Source: Chondrilla cf. caribensis (lineage: Eukaryota > Porifera > Demospongiae > Chondrillida > Chondrillidae). From it: DNA of 64,000 nt. The notes below the pieces were generated by a model, which worked only from the letters and a program-made list of their open reading frames with translations, searched no databases and was not told where the DNA came from. The stretch covers positions 1,599,345 through 1,663,344 of the forward strand of contig OZ026559.1 in the NCBI GenBank assembly GCA_964020155.1, written 5' to 3'. The position numbers were made by a program, and so were the translations under genes. This document shows, in pieces, positions 1 to 11,363 of this stretch; position 1 is the first letter of the stretch; every line of letters begins with the position of its first letter.

Positions 1-660
1 CTAGCCCTGGTCGGCGTGGGGGGATGGCTCCTCGGAACGAATAATGCGCTAAGCTTTCTCTTCGGCAGCAACATCATAGGAGGCGCAGCATTGATTGTCA
101 TTTGCGGCGGAGTCACCTTTATCATTGCTATAGTTGGTATTATTGGAGCTATCTTCCAGTTGAGACCAATCTTGCTCATCTTCGCCATAGCCCTCGTTGT
201 GATCATCATCTTGGAGGTGGTCGGTGCCATCCTCGGGTTCGTGTTCCGTGGCGAGGTCGAAACTCAGTTCACCGCCTCATTGGAGCGCGCCATACAAACT
301 TACCTGACAGATACTGCACTTGGAAACGCCATCGATCTCACTCAGACCACTTTTGACTGCTGTGGAATCAACAACGCTTCCGACTGGGAGGATTCTCCAA
401 TATTCCAGACTCAGAATAGATACCCCGATTCTTGCTGTAGTGATCCAGCTACTACGGGTACGGGTTGTCCACCCGGTGCGCCTTCCCTGCGTTTACGTGG
501 ATGTGTTCAAGCTGCTAGCGCTCTGCTGTCGGATCAGATCGGATACGCTATAGCCCTGGGGGTGGCGGCACTGCTGATCGGTTTGTTCGAGATTGTGGGC
601 ATCTTCTTCTCAGTTGGACTGTGCATATGCATCCATCGCTCCAAGCTCACCGAAGTGTAA
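1..660 (+). CDS. Tetraspanin, 5'-truncated by the window edge
   Basis: The frame is open from base 1 and ends at a TAA at 658-660. It encodes the end of TM1, then TM2 (GGAALIVICGGVTFIIAIVG), TM3 (ILLIFAIALVVIIILEVVGA), a large extracellular loop and TM4 (GYAIALGVAALLIGLFEIVG). The loop carries the tetraspanin signature FDCCG, then DSCC and two more Cys, six in all, as expected for the disulfide-bonded EC2 domain. The C-terminal tail is short (CICIHRSKLTEV). Tetraspanins organise membrane microdomains by lateral association with integrins and other receptors. No in-frame ATG starts TM1 inside the window, and the first codons (LALVGVGGWLL) still look like TM1, so the start lies to the left. Subfamily not assignable. 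Confidence 0.93.
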   Translation, partial: LALVGVGGWLLGTNNALSFLFGSNIIGGAALIVICGGVTFIIAIVGIIGAIFQLRPILLIFAIALVVIIILEVVGAILGFVFRGEVETQFTASLERAIQTYLTDTALGNAIDLTQTTFDCCGINNASDWEDSPIFQTQNRYPDSCCSDPATTGTGCPPGAPSLRLRGCVQAASALLSDQIGYAIALGVAALLIGLFEIVGIFFSVGLCICIHRSKLTEV

Positions 661-2046
661 ATGTGTGTACTAACACACCATTGTAGTTAAGAGAATTAAC
701 TGATAGAGAGATAGTTTCATGCCTATTAGCCATATACGCACATCATCTTTAAAACTCATAGTATTGCTCTGATACATACACTAACAAGACAATAATTACT
801 ATGTACATATCACACCACAAGTTTCATATTGTGCGTACTGCATATTTTTACAGTATAATCATCGTTATGCATCAAATATCGGTTATGAACAAATCTTTCA
901 CTTAGTCTAGCTCAATTACATCTAAGAGGTGTAATTTCAACGTTACGTAACAACCATATTTGTTGAATGCTACAGTTAACATTTCATTGAAACTGATGTC
1001 TGATATGCATATTAAGTAAATTTCATTCTAAAGTGCTCCAGAGATTCAACTTTTTCATTTGCCCAGGGTGACTAATAGCCATATACATCAGAAATAGCAT
1101 ACTGGATAATATATACAGTGGAACCTCTCTATTGGAAACCTCTGTAATAAGGACACCATTCTGTGTCCCAGTGTAGTACTGACGTGTATAAAATGACCTC
1201 TGAATTAAGGAAACCTCTGTACTAAGGACTGAAATTAAGGTCCCAAAGTGTCCTTAATAGACAGGTTCCACTGTACTTCAGGTTATATACTTTGAATCTG
1301 TTTCTCAAATGCATGCTGCCCTGGGCAGTAAGCCACTCTTGATGGCCTGTTTCTTGTGGCAACAATAGGTCCTGTAAGGAATCCAATATCCTGTGTGATG
1401 TCAGCGTGTTGCCATGCAGTGAAGACATGCTTAGAAAGTGTGAACTGATATACTATGCTCACATGTTCATTTTCATCGGTCTACTAGCTCGTGTGTGATC
1501 CAATGCGCTATGTAGGATTGTTGAACACTGTCATGCTTGGAAGTGTTTTTCCTCCCAAACCCTATAACAACAATTAACGGCTGCTGTCACAATAGCTAAG
1601 TGTGAGATTTCCTCAGTGCGGATAACTTAGAAACAACTGAATAATAAATATAATCATCCATGTGCACACACATGCGCACGCACACGCAGACACACACACA
1701 CATAGTAGCCACTCACTGTCACATACAGTATTTTGTAGGTCACATAATATATTATATATATTAACTTTGATGTTTGAACACTGAAGTTAGCAAAATCAAT
1801 GCAGACAAGTTTAACTTTTAATCTACAGTAAAGAGTTTCTCATAGGATTAATACAGGTAACAGTGCAAGTTTGCAAAATAGACTTCAAGTTATTTTTGGT
1901 ACTATGATACTGTGTACATACATATTTAACTTCACTCTACTGAGCATGCTCAGTACCACGAGTGGAATAATTTTCTCGCATACCTACATACGTTACCCAT
2001 TGACTGGATTACCTGTGATACTTTCTGCTTAGAAGAGCATCTCGAT
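661..2046. other. Intergenic: tetraspanin 3' flank and TLC gene 5' flank
   Basis: AT-rich, no credible coding frame. It holds one MITE (1116-1273), a short imperfect (CA)n tract near 1664-1701 and, just before the TLC gene, the probable 5' UTR. An AATAAA-like hexamer lies at about 1643-1648, too far from the tetraspanin stop to assign safely. Confidence 0.7.
1116..1273. mobile_element. MITE, family A (CAGTGGAACCTCTCTATT ends)
   Basis: A 158-bp element whose ends are inverted copies: CAGTGGAACCTCTCTATT at the left and AATAGACAGGTTCCACTG at the right, flanked by TA on both sides. Other copies are at 34577-34750, 46578-46746 and 47251-47410; this copy is inverted relative to them. CAGT termini with a TA target site suggest a pogo/Tc1-mariner-type non-autonomous element. 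The superfamily is inferred. Confidence 0.8.
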
Positions 2047-2826
2047 ATGTCGGAAAGCATCATACCTGTTCTGTTCCAGGCTTTCGAGAGGATATGCACG
2101 CTTTGGTTCGTCGTTGGCTTAGTGTCTACGTTCTTGTGTTCCTTTTTGCTGACCCCTTATCTTGGACAGTACATTAGAGGATACAAGGACCTCGGTTCAA
2201 AGAAAGGAGACTTTAACACTCGTATTGGTTCTAGCATTCACGCCTTCACGACGTTCTCTTTCTCGTTGTACCTGTTGCTATTCGACCCGCGCGTGACGGA
2301 GGACAAGGTGGGCAGCCCTTCTAGAATTTCGGAATGTGTAATGGAATATTCCTGTGGATACTTCATCGCTGATTATGTACTGGTCTTGATCGACCCGGTG
2401 ATGCGCTACGACCTCTCCAATCATGCCCACCACTTTGTGTCTTTCAGCGGTACCGCCTTGTCCCGTTACCTCCGACACATGGTCTTCTTTGTCATCTACC
2501 GCTACGTGAATGAAATCTCCACAGTATTTGTCAACATGTTTTCAGTTCTTCACACGTTGCATATGCAAAACACGACGCTCTACTTCATCGTTTCCAGCAC
2601 CATGGTGGTGACTTTCTTCTTTTGTCGCATTTTGCTTATTCCTGTCCACTGGGTGTTGATCTACACAGAATTCACCAACATACAACAGAATGTCGCCTAT
2701 ACCATCAAGTGGTACACGTTTGTTGTGTACCCGACATTTGACGTTCTAAACATCATCTGGTTCAGCAAGATGGTACGGGGGATGAAGAAACTCCTGAAAA
2801 AGCGCTGGAAAACGGGGAAAGAGTGA
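2047..2826 (+). CDS. TLC-domain multipass membrane protein, TLCD4-like
   Basis: A 259-aa intronless frame starting at ATG 2047 and ending in TGA. It has several hydrophobic helices and the TRAM/LAG1/CLN8 (TLC) hallmarks: an early R.GSSIHA segment (59-66), a YLLLFD motif (75-80), CGYFIADYVLVL (103-114), HAHHFVSF (126-133) and RYVNEISTVFVN (152-163). This pattern fits the TLCD4 (TMEM56) group better than ceramide synthases, because no Hox-like domain precedes it. The C-terminus is basic and cytosolic-looking (MKKLLKKRWKTGKE). TLC proteins sit in ER/Golgi or plasma membrane and influence membrane lipid composition; the exact function of TLCD4 relatives is not settled. The start is supported by an N-terminal segment that leads straight into the first TM helix. 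Confidence 0.85.
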   Translation: MSESIIPVLFQAFERICTLWFVVGLVSTFLCSFLLTPYLGQYIRGYKDLGSKKGDFNTRIGSSIHAFTTFSFSLYLLLFDPRVTEDKVGSPSRISECVMEYSCGYFIADYVLVLIDPVMRYDLSNHAHHFVSFSGTALSRYLRHMVFFVIYRYVNEISTVFVNMFSVLHTLHMQNTTLYFIVSSTMVVTFFFCRILLIPVHWVLIYTEFTNIQQNVAYTIKWYTFVVYPTFDVLNIIWFSKMVRGMKKLLKKRWKTGKE

Positions 2827-3849
2827 CCCACTTCTCAAGAAGAGATGGAGACAATATTTAGCATCCTTTCTGGCTGGTAACTCCATCACACAACCAGCCT
2901 TTGTCTGTACTTGTCACTTATGTGTGTATTATATGAGTTATTGTAATGCGTCTAGCAATTTATCGTAAAAATATTGTCAATATGTATGTAGGATTTCTTC
3001 ATTATTTGATATCTTCTGTATTATAAGCATTTTCATTTATAATCTACTGTCTGTACATATGAGAGATTAGACAATATTAGCATGTATTTCAATGTACATT
3101 TGAGTTCAATTGGCCAAGTCGCAGGTGAAAATATGACTCGCATGATGAAAAACTGTGAAGTTATATTATAATATACTCTCTGTATGTGCATGTGTTGGTC
3201 TCTATCTGGATGTTGCATGCAAATATACTGTATAGCGGGAAGGTTTCGTAGACTAAAAGTTTTGTGAATTTCGCGAAGAAACTGGTATTTGCGAATGTTT
3301 TATTTGTAACACCCAATGATGTAATTGAAACTAACACGTGACGTGACATACTGCAATATGATTGCCGAAACTTCTTTCACGAAATTGAGCGATTTGTGAA
3401 AGTTTCGTCACATGAAACTTTCTGTCCATACAGAACATTTGTATACAAGAACAGTAATATGTGTGCAAGAGAGTGTGTATACAGAAACTTCATGAGCATA
3501 TAATATATATATGATACAAACACATGTGTACATATGAAAGTACTCACTATAATTTATTATAATGTATTCATGCAGCACTGCATGTGAACAATGTGATAAG
3601 GGTGTATATATACTGTATATACAGTACATTGAGTACTTGTACCTTCATGCATTCATGCATATAGACAATTGAGACATTAGACATATAATTGCTATAATGC
3701 ATACCATTAAGCAGTGAGTATGTACATGGATTATCGAGTGTAAGTGCTGTGTGTATGTGCGTGTGACATTGGTACGGCAAAACACTTGTGTGCATGTTCG
3801 TGAGTTTGGCATGAATTCACTGCTGATGTAGATGGCGAGAACGATGATC
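2827..3849. other. Intergenic between convergent TLC and kinase genes
   Basis: 3' flanks of two convergent genes. AT-rich; I see no coding frame of interest. It contains one degenerate family-C MITE at about 3226-3436. Confidence 0.65.
3226..3436. mobile_element. Degenerate MITE, family C (TACTGTATAGCGGGA end)
   Basis: The left end TACTGTATAGCGGGA and internal phrases such as TTCGCGAAG and GTGAAAGTTTCGTC match the family seen at 6700-6862, 8942-9152 and 33767-33906. The right end is eroded, so the boundary is approximate. Confidence 0.55.
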
Positions 3850-5029
3850 TCAAGTCCCCACGTATGTGTGGTCTTCTGCAGTCACAAAGTAGTCCTCCAG
3901 GAGGTACTTTATGCACTCAAACGTGGGTCTAGTTTCAGGCTCCTCGTGCCAACACTTGAGCACGACTTCGTACAGGGATTCCGGACACAAGTCTGGGCGT
4001 GGCATTCTGTATCCTAGCGGCAGGTTCTCCAACACCTCTGCCTTAGACATTCCGTGGTAGGGACTTTGGCCGTGTGTCATCAGTTCCATCACAAAAATCC
4101 CAAATGACCACACGTCGGACTTGACACTGTAGATGTTGTAAAAAAGGGCCTCCGGAGCTGTCCACTTGATTGGTAACTTGGTACCGACCTTGGCGTGGTA
4201 GTTACTCTCGTCGATGATGCGCGTGAGGCCAAAATCGGCAATTTTGACATTTTTCCTGTCCCCAACTAGAATGTTCCGTGCAGCCAGGTCCCTATGTATG
4301 TACTTCTGTGCTTCAAGATATGCCATGCCGTCAGCCACCTGGGCAGCTACGTCGATCAACTCCGGGACGGGTAATTTCCTTCCATCGTCAGATTGGAGAA
4401 ATTTCAAAAGACTTCCTTTTGACATCAACTCAGTTATGATGTATATTGGCTCTTCATGAGTGCATACGGCATAGAGTTGAACCAATTTGGAGTGCTTTAG
4501 TTTCTTCATGACCTGAGCTTCCTCCAGGAAGTCTCTGGGGGACATTGTCCCCGGTTTGAGCATCTTCACAGCCACGGGGATGAAATCGTTCCATGTACCC
4601 GCCCACACGTCGCCGAAGTTCCCCGATCCAAGTCGTGTCGTGAGGTTGATTGTGCTTCGATCGATCTCCCACTCGTCTCCCCTGAACAGCTGCTGATAAT
4701 CAATACTCCCCTCCTCTTCTTCCTCCTGTTGGACTGTGAGGGAGTGAGTATACGGCTCTCCTAGTTTGCTGATGAGACCGTCTGCTTTAACTGTGTGGTG
4801 TTCTATCAGGAGGTCCAGGTTTCGAAAAATCAAATTGGGACCTATGAAAAACCCTCCGTTATCGGATCTTCGTATCCTGTAGTGTTTGACCCTTTGGCCG
4901 TCGTAGAGGGAGAGGGCGTGGCATCCGGGCTGGGCGTCGCTCTCTCGGATGAGAAATGTTCCCTTCTCAGTCCCAAACCGATGCAGCATCCTGTCTGCCT
5001 TCTGTCTAGCCAGCTGACCAAAGTACCAC
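3850..5029 (-). CDS. Src-like kinase gene A, terminal exon: SH2 + tyrosine kinase
   Basis: This exon starts after a pyrimidine-rich acceptor (TTGCCTCTTCAG) at 5029, phase 2, and ends at TGA 3852-3850. It opens with [14 protein letters not shown], the canonical SH2 start. The SH2 domain keeps the phosphotyrosine Arg (GTFLIRES). A Glu-rich linker follows, then WEIDRS and the kinase domain: P-loop [24 protein letters not shown] and WTAPEA, with an activation-loop Tyr (ESNYHAKVG). HRDLAARN is the FRK/BRK/Abl-type loop rather than the HRDLRAAN of vertebrate Src. The tail ends DHTYVGT, so a C-terminal Tyr is available for Csk-type inhibition. All catalytic residues are present, so I predict an active membrane-linked TK. 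Joined to exons 7991-7504 and 6402-6085 it gives 661 aa; without the cassette, 555 aa. Confidence 0.92.
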
Positions 5030-6084
5030 CTGAAGAGGCAAGGAGTGAACCAGAAGAATTATTGCTACTTGCAAAGATTGTATCATTCTTTAATTGGAGC
5101 TTGATCAAACACAATTGAATAAAATTTTTATTTGTGTTGCATATTATTATCAACTAATTCATTGTCAAAATTACGTGAAGCAACATGTCTCTAGAGATCA
5201 CCTTTACTGGTCCCTTGTAGGTAAATGGTCTCTATATAGAGGTGTTTCGGTGTGGTAGATCCATTGATGTATGTACTGGATGGTTCAATAGTGCTCACTT
5301 AGGACAGGTGGTCTTTATATAGAGGTGCTTTAGTGTAGTTGAGTTGATGTACTGGATGGTTCAATAGTGGTCACTTAGGACAGGCGGTCTTTATAAATAT
5401 ATAGAGGTGCTTTAGTGTAGTTGAGTTGATGTACTGGATGGTTCAATAGTGGTCACTTAGGACAGGCGGTCTTTATAAATATATAGAGGTGCTTTAGTGT
5501 AGTTGAGTTGATGTACTGGATGGTTCAATAGTGGTCACTTAGGACAGGCGGTCTTTATAAATATATAGAGGTGCTTTAGTGTAGTTGAGTTGATGTACTG
5601 GATGGTTCAATAGTGGTCACTTAGGACAGGTGGTCTTTATATAGAGGTGCTTTAGTGTAGTTGAGTTGATGTACTGGATGGTTTAATAGTGGTCACTTAG
5701 GACAGGTGGTCTTTTTATAGAGGTGCTTTAGTGTAGTTGAGCTGATGTACTGGATGGTTTAATAGTGGTCACTTAGGACAGGTGGTCTTTATATAGAGGT
5801 GCTTTAGTGTAGTTGAGTTGATGTACTGAATGGTTCAATAGTGGTCACTTAGGACAGGTGGTCTTTATATAGAGTGTAGTGGAGTTGATGTACAATATAA
5901 TACTATAGTGGTCACTCAAGGCTGGTGGGTGGGTGGATTAATATACAATATAACTTGCTTAGCTAGTAGCTTAGTTAGTAGCTTGAAAGGCACACTAAAT
6001 CTACTTCATATCAGAGGTACCTACCATACAGTCTTGCATACAAACACTATGATGTATGTGAAACATATTGATGCTTATACTCAC
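5030..6084 (-). other. Intron 2 of kinase gene A, mostly minisatellite
   Basis: Bounded by donor GTGAGT at 6084-6079 and acceptor AG at 5031-5030. The bulk is the 76-82-bp tandem array at about 5210-5890. No coding content seen. Confidence 0.75.
5210..5890. repeat. Minisatellite, 76-82-bp unit, about 8 copies
   Basis: Tandem units contain TAGAGGTGCTTTAGTGTAG and GGTCACTTAGGACAGG. The period is 82 bp in copies with an extra AATATA stretch and 76 bp in those without. The same unit recurs at 48890-49295 and, inverted, at 50878-51026, both inside SEC24 introns. Confidence 0.9.
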
Positions 6085-6402
6085 TTTCTGCCCATAATCC
6101 TTGGACATGGCTGGGAAAGCCTGGTGGTGAGTCCGCTGTTGTGTGTGTAATGGACAACGATCTCCTCCAGACTGTTGTACCGCTGTTCTGCCGCGAAGAA
6201 AGCCTCGGTGTCCACATACCACCGAACATCGTCCTCGCTGTTCCTGATTGTGTACCGGTGTATCACTCCATCGTCGAGGACTGAAAGCTGATATGTGCCA
6301 ATTTGGTTGGGGCTCGGACAGATGAAGAAAGTACCATTTGCGTTCTTTGGCATCTTCAGGTCAAGTTCAACTATACATGCATCCTCTCTGCTACAGAACC
6401 AC
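6085..6402 (-). CDS. Kinase gene A cassette exon: extra SH2 domain without the FLVRES Arg
   Basis: A 318-bp exon (106 codons), acceptor ...CATTCATGTAG at 6404-6403 and donor GTGAGT at 6084. It enters and leaves in phase 2, so it can be included or skipped without a frame change. It encodes a second SH2-like domain: WFCSREDA, NGTFFICPSP, GTYQLSVLDD, HRYTIRNS, WYVDTEAFF, LEEIVVHY, GLTTRLSQPC. The FLVRES position reads FFICPS, so the Arg that binds phosphotyrosine is Cys. This SH2 should not bind phosphotyrosine in the normal way. The exon has no stops and keeps SH2 spacing, so it looks maintained. Whether it is constitutive or alternative cannot be told from sequence. Confidence 0.8.
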
Positions 6403-6699
6403 CTACATGAATGTGTTTACATGCAGATGAATGCATTTCCATGTACATAAATGTGTTTGCATGTACATGAATGTGATTGTATGTACATAAATGTGATTAC
6501 ATGTTTATTACCTCTGTGTATTTGCATTTACAGTATGTAAATGTGTCATTGTATGTACAATATGTACATGAGTGTCATTGTATGTGTAGTCGAGCATGTA
6601 CAGTCGGACCTCTGCAATAGAACTTGTATGAGGACAGTCTCTCTAAAATAACAGGATCCATAGATACACATGCACGTAATCACATACCCAGTAATCATG

Positions 6700-6862
6700 C
6701 TGTATAGTGGGAAAATTTCGCAGGGCAAAGTTTTCACGGATGCTGGCCACAGTCACGTGATAGAACAACGAGATTGCCTAATTCGTGGATTATATTTTCG
6801 TGGATGTTAGGCCAACTGTGAAATCTGTGAAAATTTTGTTCCACAAAAATTCCACACTATGT
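6700..6862. mobile_element. MITE, family C
   Basis: Left end GCTGTATAGTGGGAAAATTTC, with inverted complementary phrases near the right end (CCACAAAAATTCCACACTAT). Internal GGCCACAGTCACGTGATAG is shared with the copy at 33767-33906. Confidence 0.7.
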
Positions 6863-6904
6863 GGTATTTGTTGCAGCAATCTGGTTATAATGACAGGGAA
6901 ATTG

Positions 6905-7255
6905 AGGAACCAAAGGTGATGTTGTGAAGAGGTCTGACTGTATACTAGTGTATGGGAGCACTACCAAGGGTGGTGTTGTAAAGAGGTCCGACTGTATACT
7001 AGTGTATGGGAACACTACCAAGGGTGATGTAGTAAAGAGGTCCGACTGTATACTAGTGTATGGGAGCACTACCAAGGGTGATGTTGTAAAGAGGTCTGAC
7101 TATATACTAGTGTATGGGAGCACTACCAAGGGTGATGTAGTAAAGAGGTCTGACTGTACACTAGTGTATGGGAGCACTATCAAGGGTGATGTTATAAAGA
7201 GGTCTGACTGTATACTAGTGCATGGGAGCACTACTAAGGGGATGCTGTGAAAAGG
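6905..7255. repeat. Minisatellite, 54-bp unit, about 6.5 copies
   Basis: Tandem 54-bp units each contain AAGAGGTCTGACTGTATACT and GGGAGCACTACCAAGG. Because 54 is a multiple of 3, the array makes an apparent 18-residue repeat protein on the plus strand, which I do not treat as a gene. Confidence 0.88.
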
Positions 7256-7503
7256 TCCGACTGTACACAAGTGTCATCACAAGTACAGTATGTACATATG
7301 TACGTATGTGGATATCATTGCAAGTGCGTTCCTCATAATATGTGTGTTATATTACATTCAGTACAATCTGTACACAAGTGTCACTTATGTACAGTACAGT
7401 CTGTACACAAGTGTCATTGCACATACAGTGCATAGTATGTGTCTACTAGCATGTGTACCTACTATTGAGTGTCTGCAGTGTGTGCGTAGTGTACGTAACT
7501 CAC

Positions 7504-7991
7504 TCTAGCGATTCCTTTTGCTCCAGCGGAGCAACAGTACTCTCGGGAAGAAAACCCATCTCTTTTGTGTCGAGTGATTCTCCGTACCACCATCCGTTCT
7601 CGGACATGTTGCCAAACACCCTAAAACTCTCTCCCCTTGCTAAATTCAAGTCACCAAACCCTTTACTGGTGTAGTCGCTGATGGCTATAAAGAGAAGATG
7701 GTCGATTTTGTGAGAGTTGCTGGTGTTGGGTGCTTGCACAGGTACTGATACAGTCCTATCTGTGTCAGTCCGTCGTCTGTATTGCCTGAGGGTGTCTCGG
7801 AAATCTTGCGAAGTTTGTCGAAGAATTTCAATTTTATCTCGAAAACCTTGTGACGCAGAACGTCTAGGTCTTCCCAAGGTCTGTGTTTGTTGGTGTTGGT
7901 CGCCATGGTGATTGCCATGGTGATGATGCTCTTGTTGTGTGCTGTTATGGTCCCGAGTATCCGACCTTGATTGGGAGTTATTGTTGCCCAT
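7504..7991 (-). CDS. Src-like kinase gene A, exon 1: myristoylation site + SH3
   Basis: I choose ATG 7991 because it begins MGNNNSQS, which fits the N-myristoylation consensus (Gly2, Ser6); a longer frame exists upstream but would bury this site. The N-terminus is unique and His/Gln-rich (about residues 20-40), followed by a basic, possibly helical stretch (RDKIEILRQTSQDFRDTLRQ). The SH3 domain covers about residues 97-155, with the ISDYTSKG RT-loop, NGWWYGES and MGFLPESTVAPLE. The exon ends in phase 2 at donor GTGAGT (7503-7498), matching both downstream acceptors at 6402 and 5029. Role: anchor the kinase at the inner membrane and bind Pro-rich ligands or the SH2-kinase linker. No palmitoylatable Cys is seen near Gly2. 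Confidence 0.88.
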
Positions 7992-8209
7992 TTTGTGGAT
8001 TCTATGATGGAATAAAAATTTCACACCAGATATGTCATGTGACTACAACACCTGCTATAGATATGATATTAGCCAATAATGCAGTAACAGCGATAATAAT
8101 TGTGATATCAAATTTCATGCCATTACCATTGTTGCCTTTATTGAATTTCGTTATTAATCTGATTATGAAAGAATTGCCCGAAACTGTACACTACACATGC
8201 ATGCACGTA

Positions 8210-8245
8210 CATGTACAAACACGTCCAAACACACACACACGCACA

Positions 8246-8281
<36 letters not shown>

Positions 8282-8293
8282 CGCACACACACA

Positions 8294-8324
<31 letters not shown>

Positions 8325-8325
8325 T

Positions 8326-8366
<41 letters not shown>
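8210..8366. repeat. (CA)n microsatellite
   Basis: Nearly pure CA dinucleotides with a few GCA, AAA and ACC interruptions. The frames through it are low-complexity artefacts. Confidence 0.95.
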
Positions 8367-8368
<2 letters not shown>

Positions 8369-8479
8369 TGATATCCTGTTGTGATTATATGCCATTATAA
8401 ATTGATGGAGTTTATTGTATATCAGCTGCTAACACTATTAGAACAATTTTCGTAATTTAAAAGTGGAGTCTAAAGATCT

Positions 8480-8534
8480 TGTGTGTGTGCACATGTGTAT
8501 GGGTGTGTGTACGTGTACGTGTGTGTGTGTGTGT

Positions 8535-8614
<80 letters not shown>

Positions 8615-8660
8615 ACATGTGTGTGTGTTTGTGTGTGTGTATGTGTGTGTGTGTGTGTGT

Positions 8661-8732
<72 letters not shown>

Positions 8733-8776
8733 ACATGTGTGTGTGTTTGTGTGTGTGTATGTGTGTGTGTGTGTGT

Positions 8777-8818
<42 letters not shown>

Positions 8819-8918
8819 TTGTGTGATTGTGTGTGTGTGTGTGTGTGTGTGAGTGTGTGTGTGTGTGATTGTGTGTGTGTGTGTGTGTGTGTGTGCGTGC
8901 GTGCATGCGTGTGTGTGT
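8480..8918. repeat. (TG)n microsatellite with internal duplication
   Basis: About 440 bp of TG repeat. The interruptions GTACACATGTGTG and GTATGTGTG recur with similar spacing (near 8610 and 8730), showing that a compound block of about 120 bp was itself duplicated. Confidence 0.93.
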
Positions 8919-8941
8919 GTTCATTCAATTCCATGTATAGT

Positions 8942-9152
8942 ATACCGTATAGCGGGACACTTTGGCGGAACAAAATTTTCGTGGATCTCGCGGTTGGCCT
9001 AACATCTGCGAAAATTTTATCCACGAATTAGGCATTCTCGCTGTTCTGTTGCGTGACTCTGGCCAGCATCCGTGAAAATTTTATCCACGAAATTTCATTT
9101 TTGGAGCCATCTACGAAAATTTTGTCTGGCAAAAATTTACCGTTATACGGTA
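8942..9152. mobile_element. MITE, family C, best-preserved copy
   Basis: Left end ATACCGTATAGCGG, right end CCGTTATACGGTAT: near-perfect inverted termini. Internal AAAATTTTCGTGGAT and its complement (GAAAATTTTATCCACGAA) occur several times, so much of the element can fold back. Confidence 0.85.
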
Positions 9153-10039
9153 TGTACCCTCCTCAAACCTCCTCCCATGAAGGTTTAGAAGTACACACAA
9201 TACACTATACATACAAATATAGACCACCTACGCAACACTCACATTCAAAGTGCCGTGTGTTCTGCTCTACAGGACCCTACGTACTCCTTGAACCTCCTGC
9301 CACAAGGGAGCTGTGATTTTACACCCTGTATGCACAATCCAGGGCAGGTTGACTTGTAATAGGTACGTGTCCCTCAATAGAGAGGTGATGCTCGATCTCT
9401 GTTCAGATATAGCAGGTTGAGATGAACTAGAAACAAAATCCCCTTGTTTCTAGAAAGAACAATTGTGAGTATATAGTTAAGAATCGCTGGAGAGAGTGTT
9501 TTCTGTAAATGATACACTGTCCAATATGAGCTCAGAGACTAGAGACCAGATCTTCATGTACTATCCAGAAGGAACAAGCTGAGAATACAGTCAGTACCAG
9601 ATCTTCTTATTCCTATCCAGAGAGAACCACTGTAGTTGAGAATGACTGGGAGAGGTTCTCTTCGCAGTAGAAAGTACGGAATAAGTTCACGATAAAGAAT
9701 GAAATAGTGGTCCTTTTCTACTGTCACTATAGGTTGCTACATACACTATCACAAAACACTGTCCTATTGTATACTGTATACTGACTGGGAAAGAGACCAG
9801 TTGAGGAGGTATCCTCAGTTGAGACAGAGACTCACTGTGCGTTGTGGTTGCTCCTGACCTTGGGATTCCTAATATTGCCTAGTCACAATTATCACTCCAC
9901 TAATCATAACAGAGTATAGGAATCCATTACCAAGGTAGGCACGTACTGTTTTTGTGTGTGTGAACCAGTAATTGTTATATGTATTGAATGATTGTTTTGG
10001 AAACACAACTGAATACACATAGGGATTCTACACAGCACA

Positions 10040-10200
10040 CACATGGTGTACATTCTGTACTAGTATTATCGCATTTAATACAGTACCATAGCTATTCATA
10101 CAGTACACATGTAGTGTACATTCTGTACTGGTGTGATCACATTTAATACAGTACCATAGCTATTCATACAGTACACATGTAGTGTACATTCTGTACAATT
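10040..10200. repeat. Direct repeat, unit about 68 bp, 2-3 copies
   Basis: Units contain GTAGTGTACATTCTGTACTG and ACAGTACCATAGCTATTC. No coding potential. Confidence 0.75.
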
Positions 10201-10721
10201 AATAATAGATTTTATTCAATACAGCAACATACCTGTGCATACTATATAATATTATTGTATGTATATAACAGGATCCGTTTTAGCCATAATTCCGCAGCTG
10301 GTTGAATTCCCACGTGTGAAGGAATGTAGAGTTTCTGGTTTCGAGATCGTCTGTAGTTATCTAGTCCAACTACCAAGGTGGTCCTATTACTGAGATAGTC
10401 TCGTCTCCAAGATGGTCTTTCAGTATGGTCCTACTGTGTGTACAGTACATACGTATATGTATATGGAGAGAAAGAGATAGAGAGAGGAGGGAAAAAGTTA
10501 CAGGAGTTAAAAGTTAAAGATACAGCTCTCCCTGGTATCTGCAGAAAGCCATCTTCAGTAACTCACTCTTCTTGTGTAACTGGATGTTCTGTGTACTTTT
10601 ATTAATTATTTACGTCATTATGCATGCAGGTATGATTTATATTGCTTGAATCTTAAAAAGTTACAGGACAAGTATGGGTTTAAGAAAAATGGCGGAATAA
10701 CTGTACTTACGTATATGTATT

Positions 10722-11240
10722 ATATATAGCTCACCCAGCTTCATATTATATACACTTATGCAGGTGTGTTGCAAGAGTACTGCAAATGGCCTCTGTCTCC
10801 GGAGATCTGCAGTGCAATGGTGTCCATTACAAAGTACACAAAAACACACTCAAGTGTCTGTATACAGAGATACTAGCACTGCTGGTTATGATGCATGCAT
10901 GTGGCTTCACATTAACGGGTTAATTGACTTTGTTGTGTAATCGGTATGAAAGTGTTTGTATGTAGAGTGGACAACCTCCTACAGTGGACAAATTACCTGG
11001 TCCCAATGTGTCCTTTATAGAGAGGTTCCCCAGATACTACAACTGCTGGTATAATGCATGCATGTGGCTTCACATTAACGAGTTAATTGACTTTATTGTG
11101 TAATTGGTATGAAAGTCTTTGTAGTCTGTACACAAGTGGAAGTGTATTTATCTGAGGTCAAAACAAGCTTTCCTATTGTTATCCAGGTACATGCATTCAT
11201 CTCTCCCTCTTGTCCTCTGTGTGTGCAGTGTGTGTGTGTG

Positions 11241-11304
<64 letters not shown>

Positions 11305-11306
11305 TG

Positions 11307-11363
<57 letters not shown>

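Larger units (their letters stand above)
6403..7503 (-). other. Intron 1 of kinase gene A
   Basis: Runs from donor GTGAGT (7503-7498) to the acceptor at 6404-6403. It contains a family-C MITE (6700-6862) and a 54-bp minisatellite (6905-7255). The 108-aa plus-strand frame over the minisatellite is a repeat artefact. Confidence 0.75.

Noticed and set aside
8138..9024. Many His/Thr or Cys/Val frames over CA/TG tracts here and at 11093-11550, 16845-17447, 28374-28802, 32672-32983, 38136-38522, 41370-41998, 42860-43276, 48080-48404 and 51037-51622
   Set aside because: Pure dinucleotide translation; all frames on both strands are open together, and there is no domain or start context.
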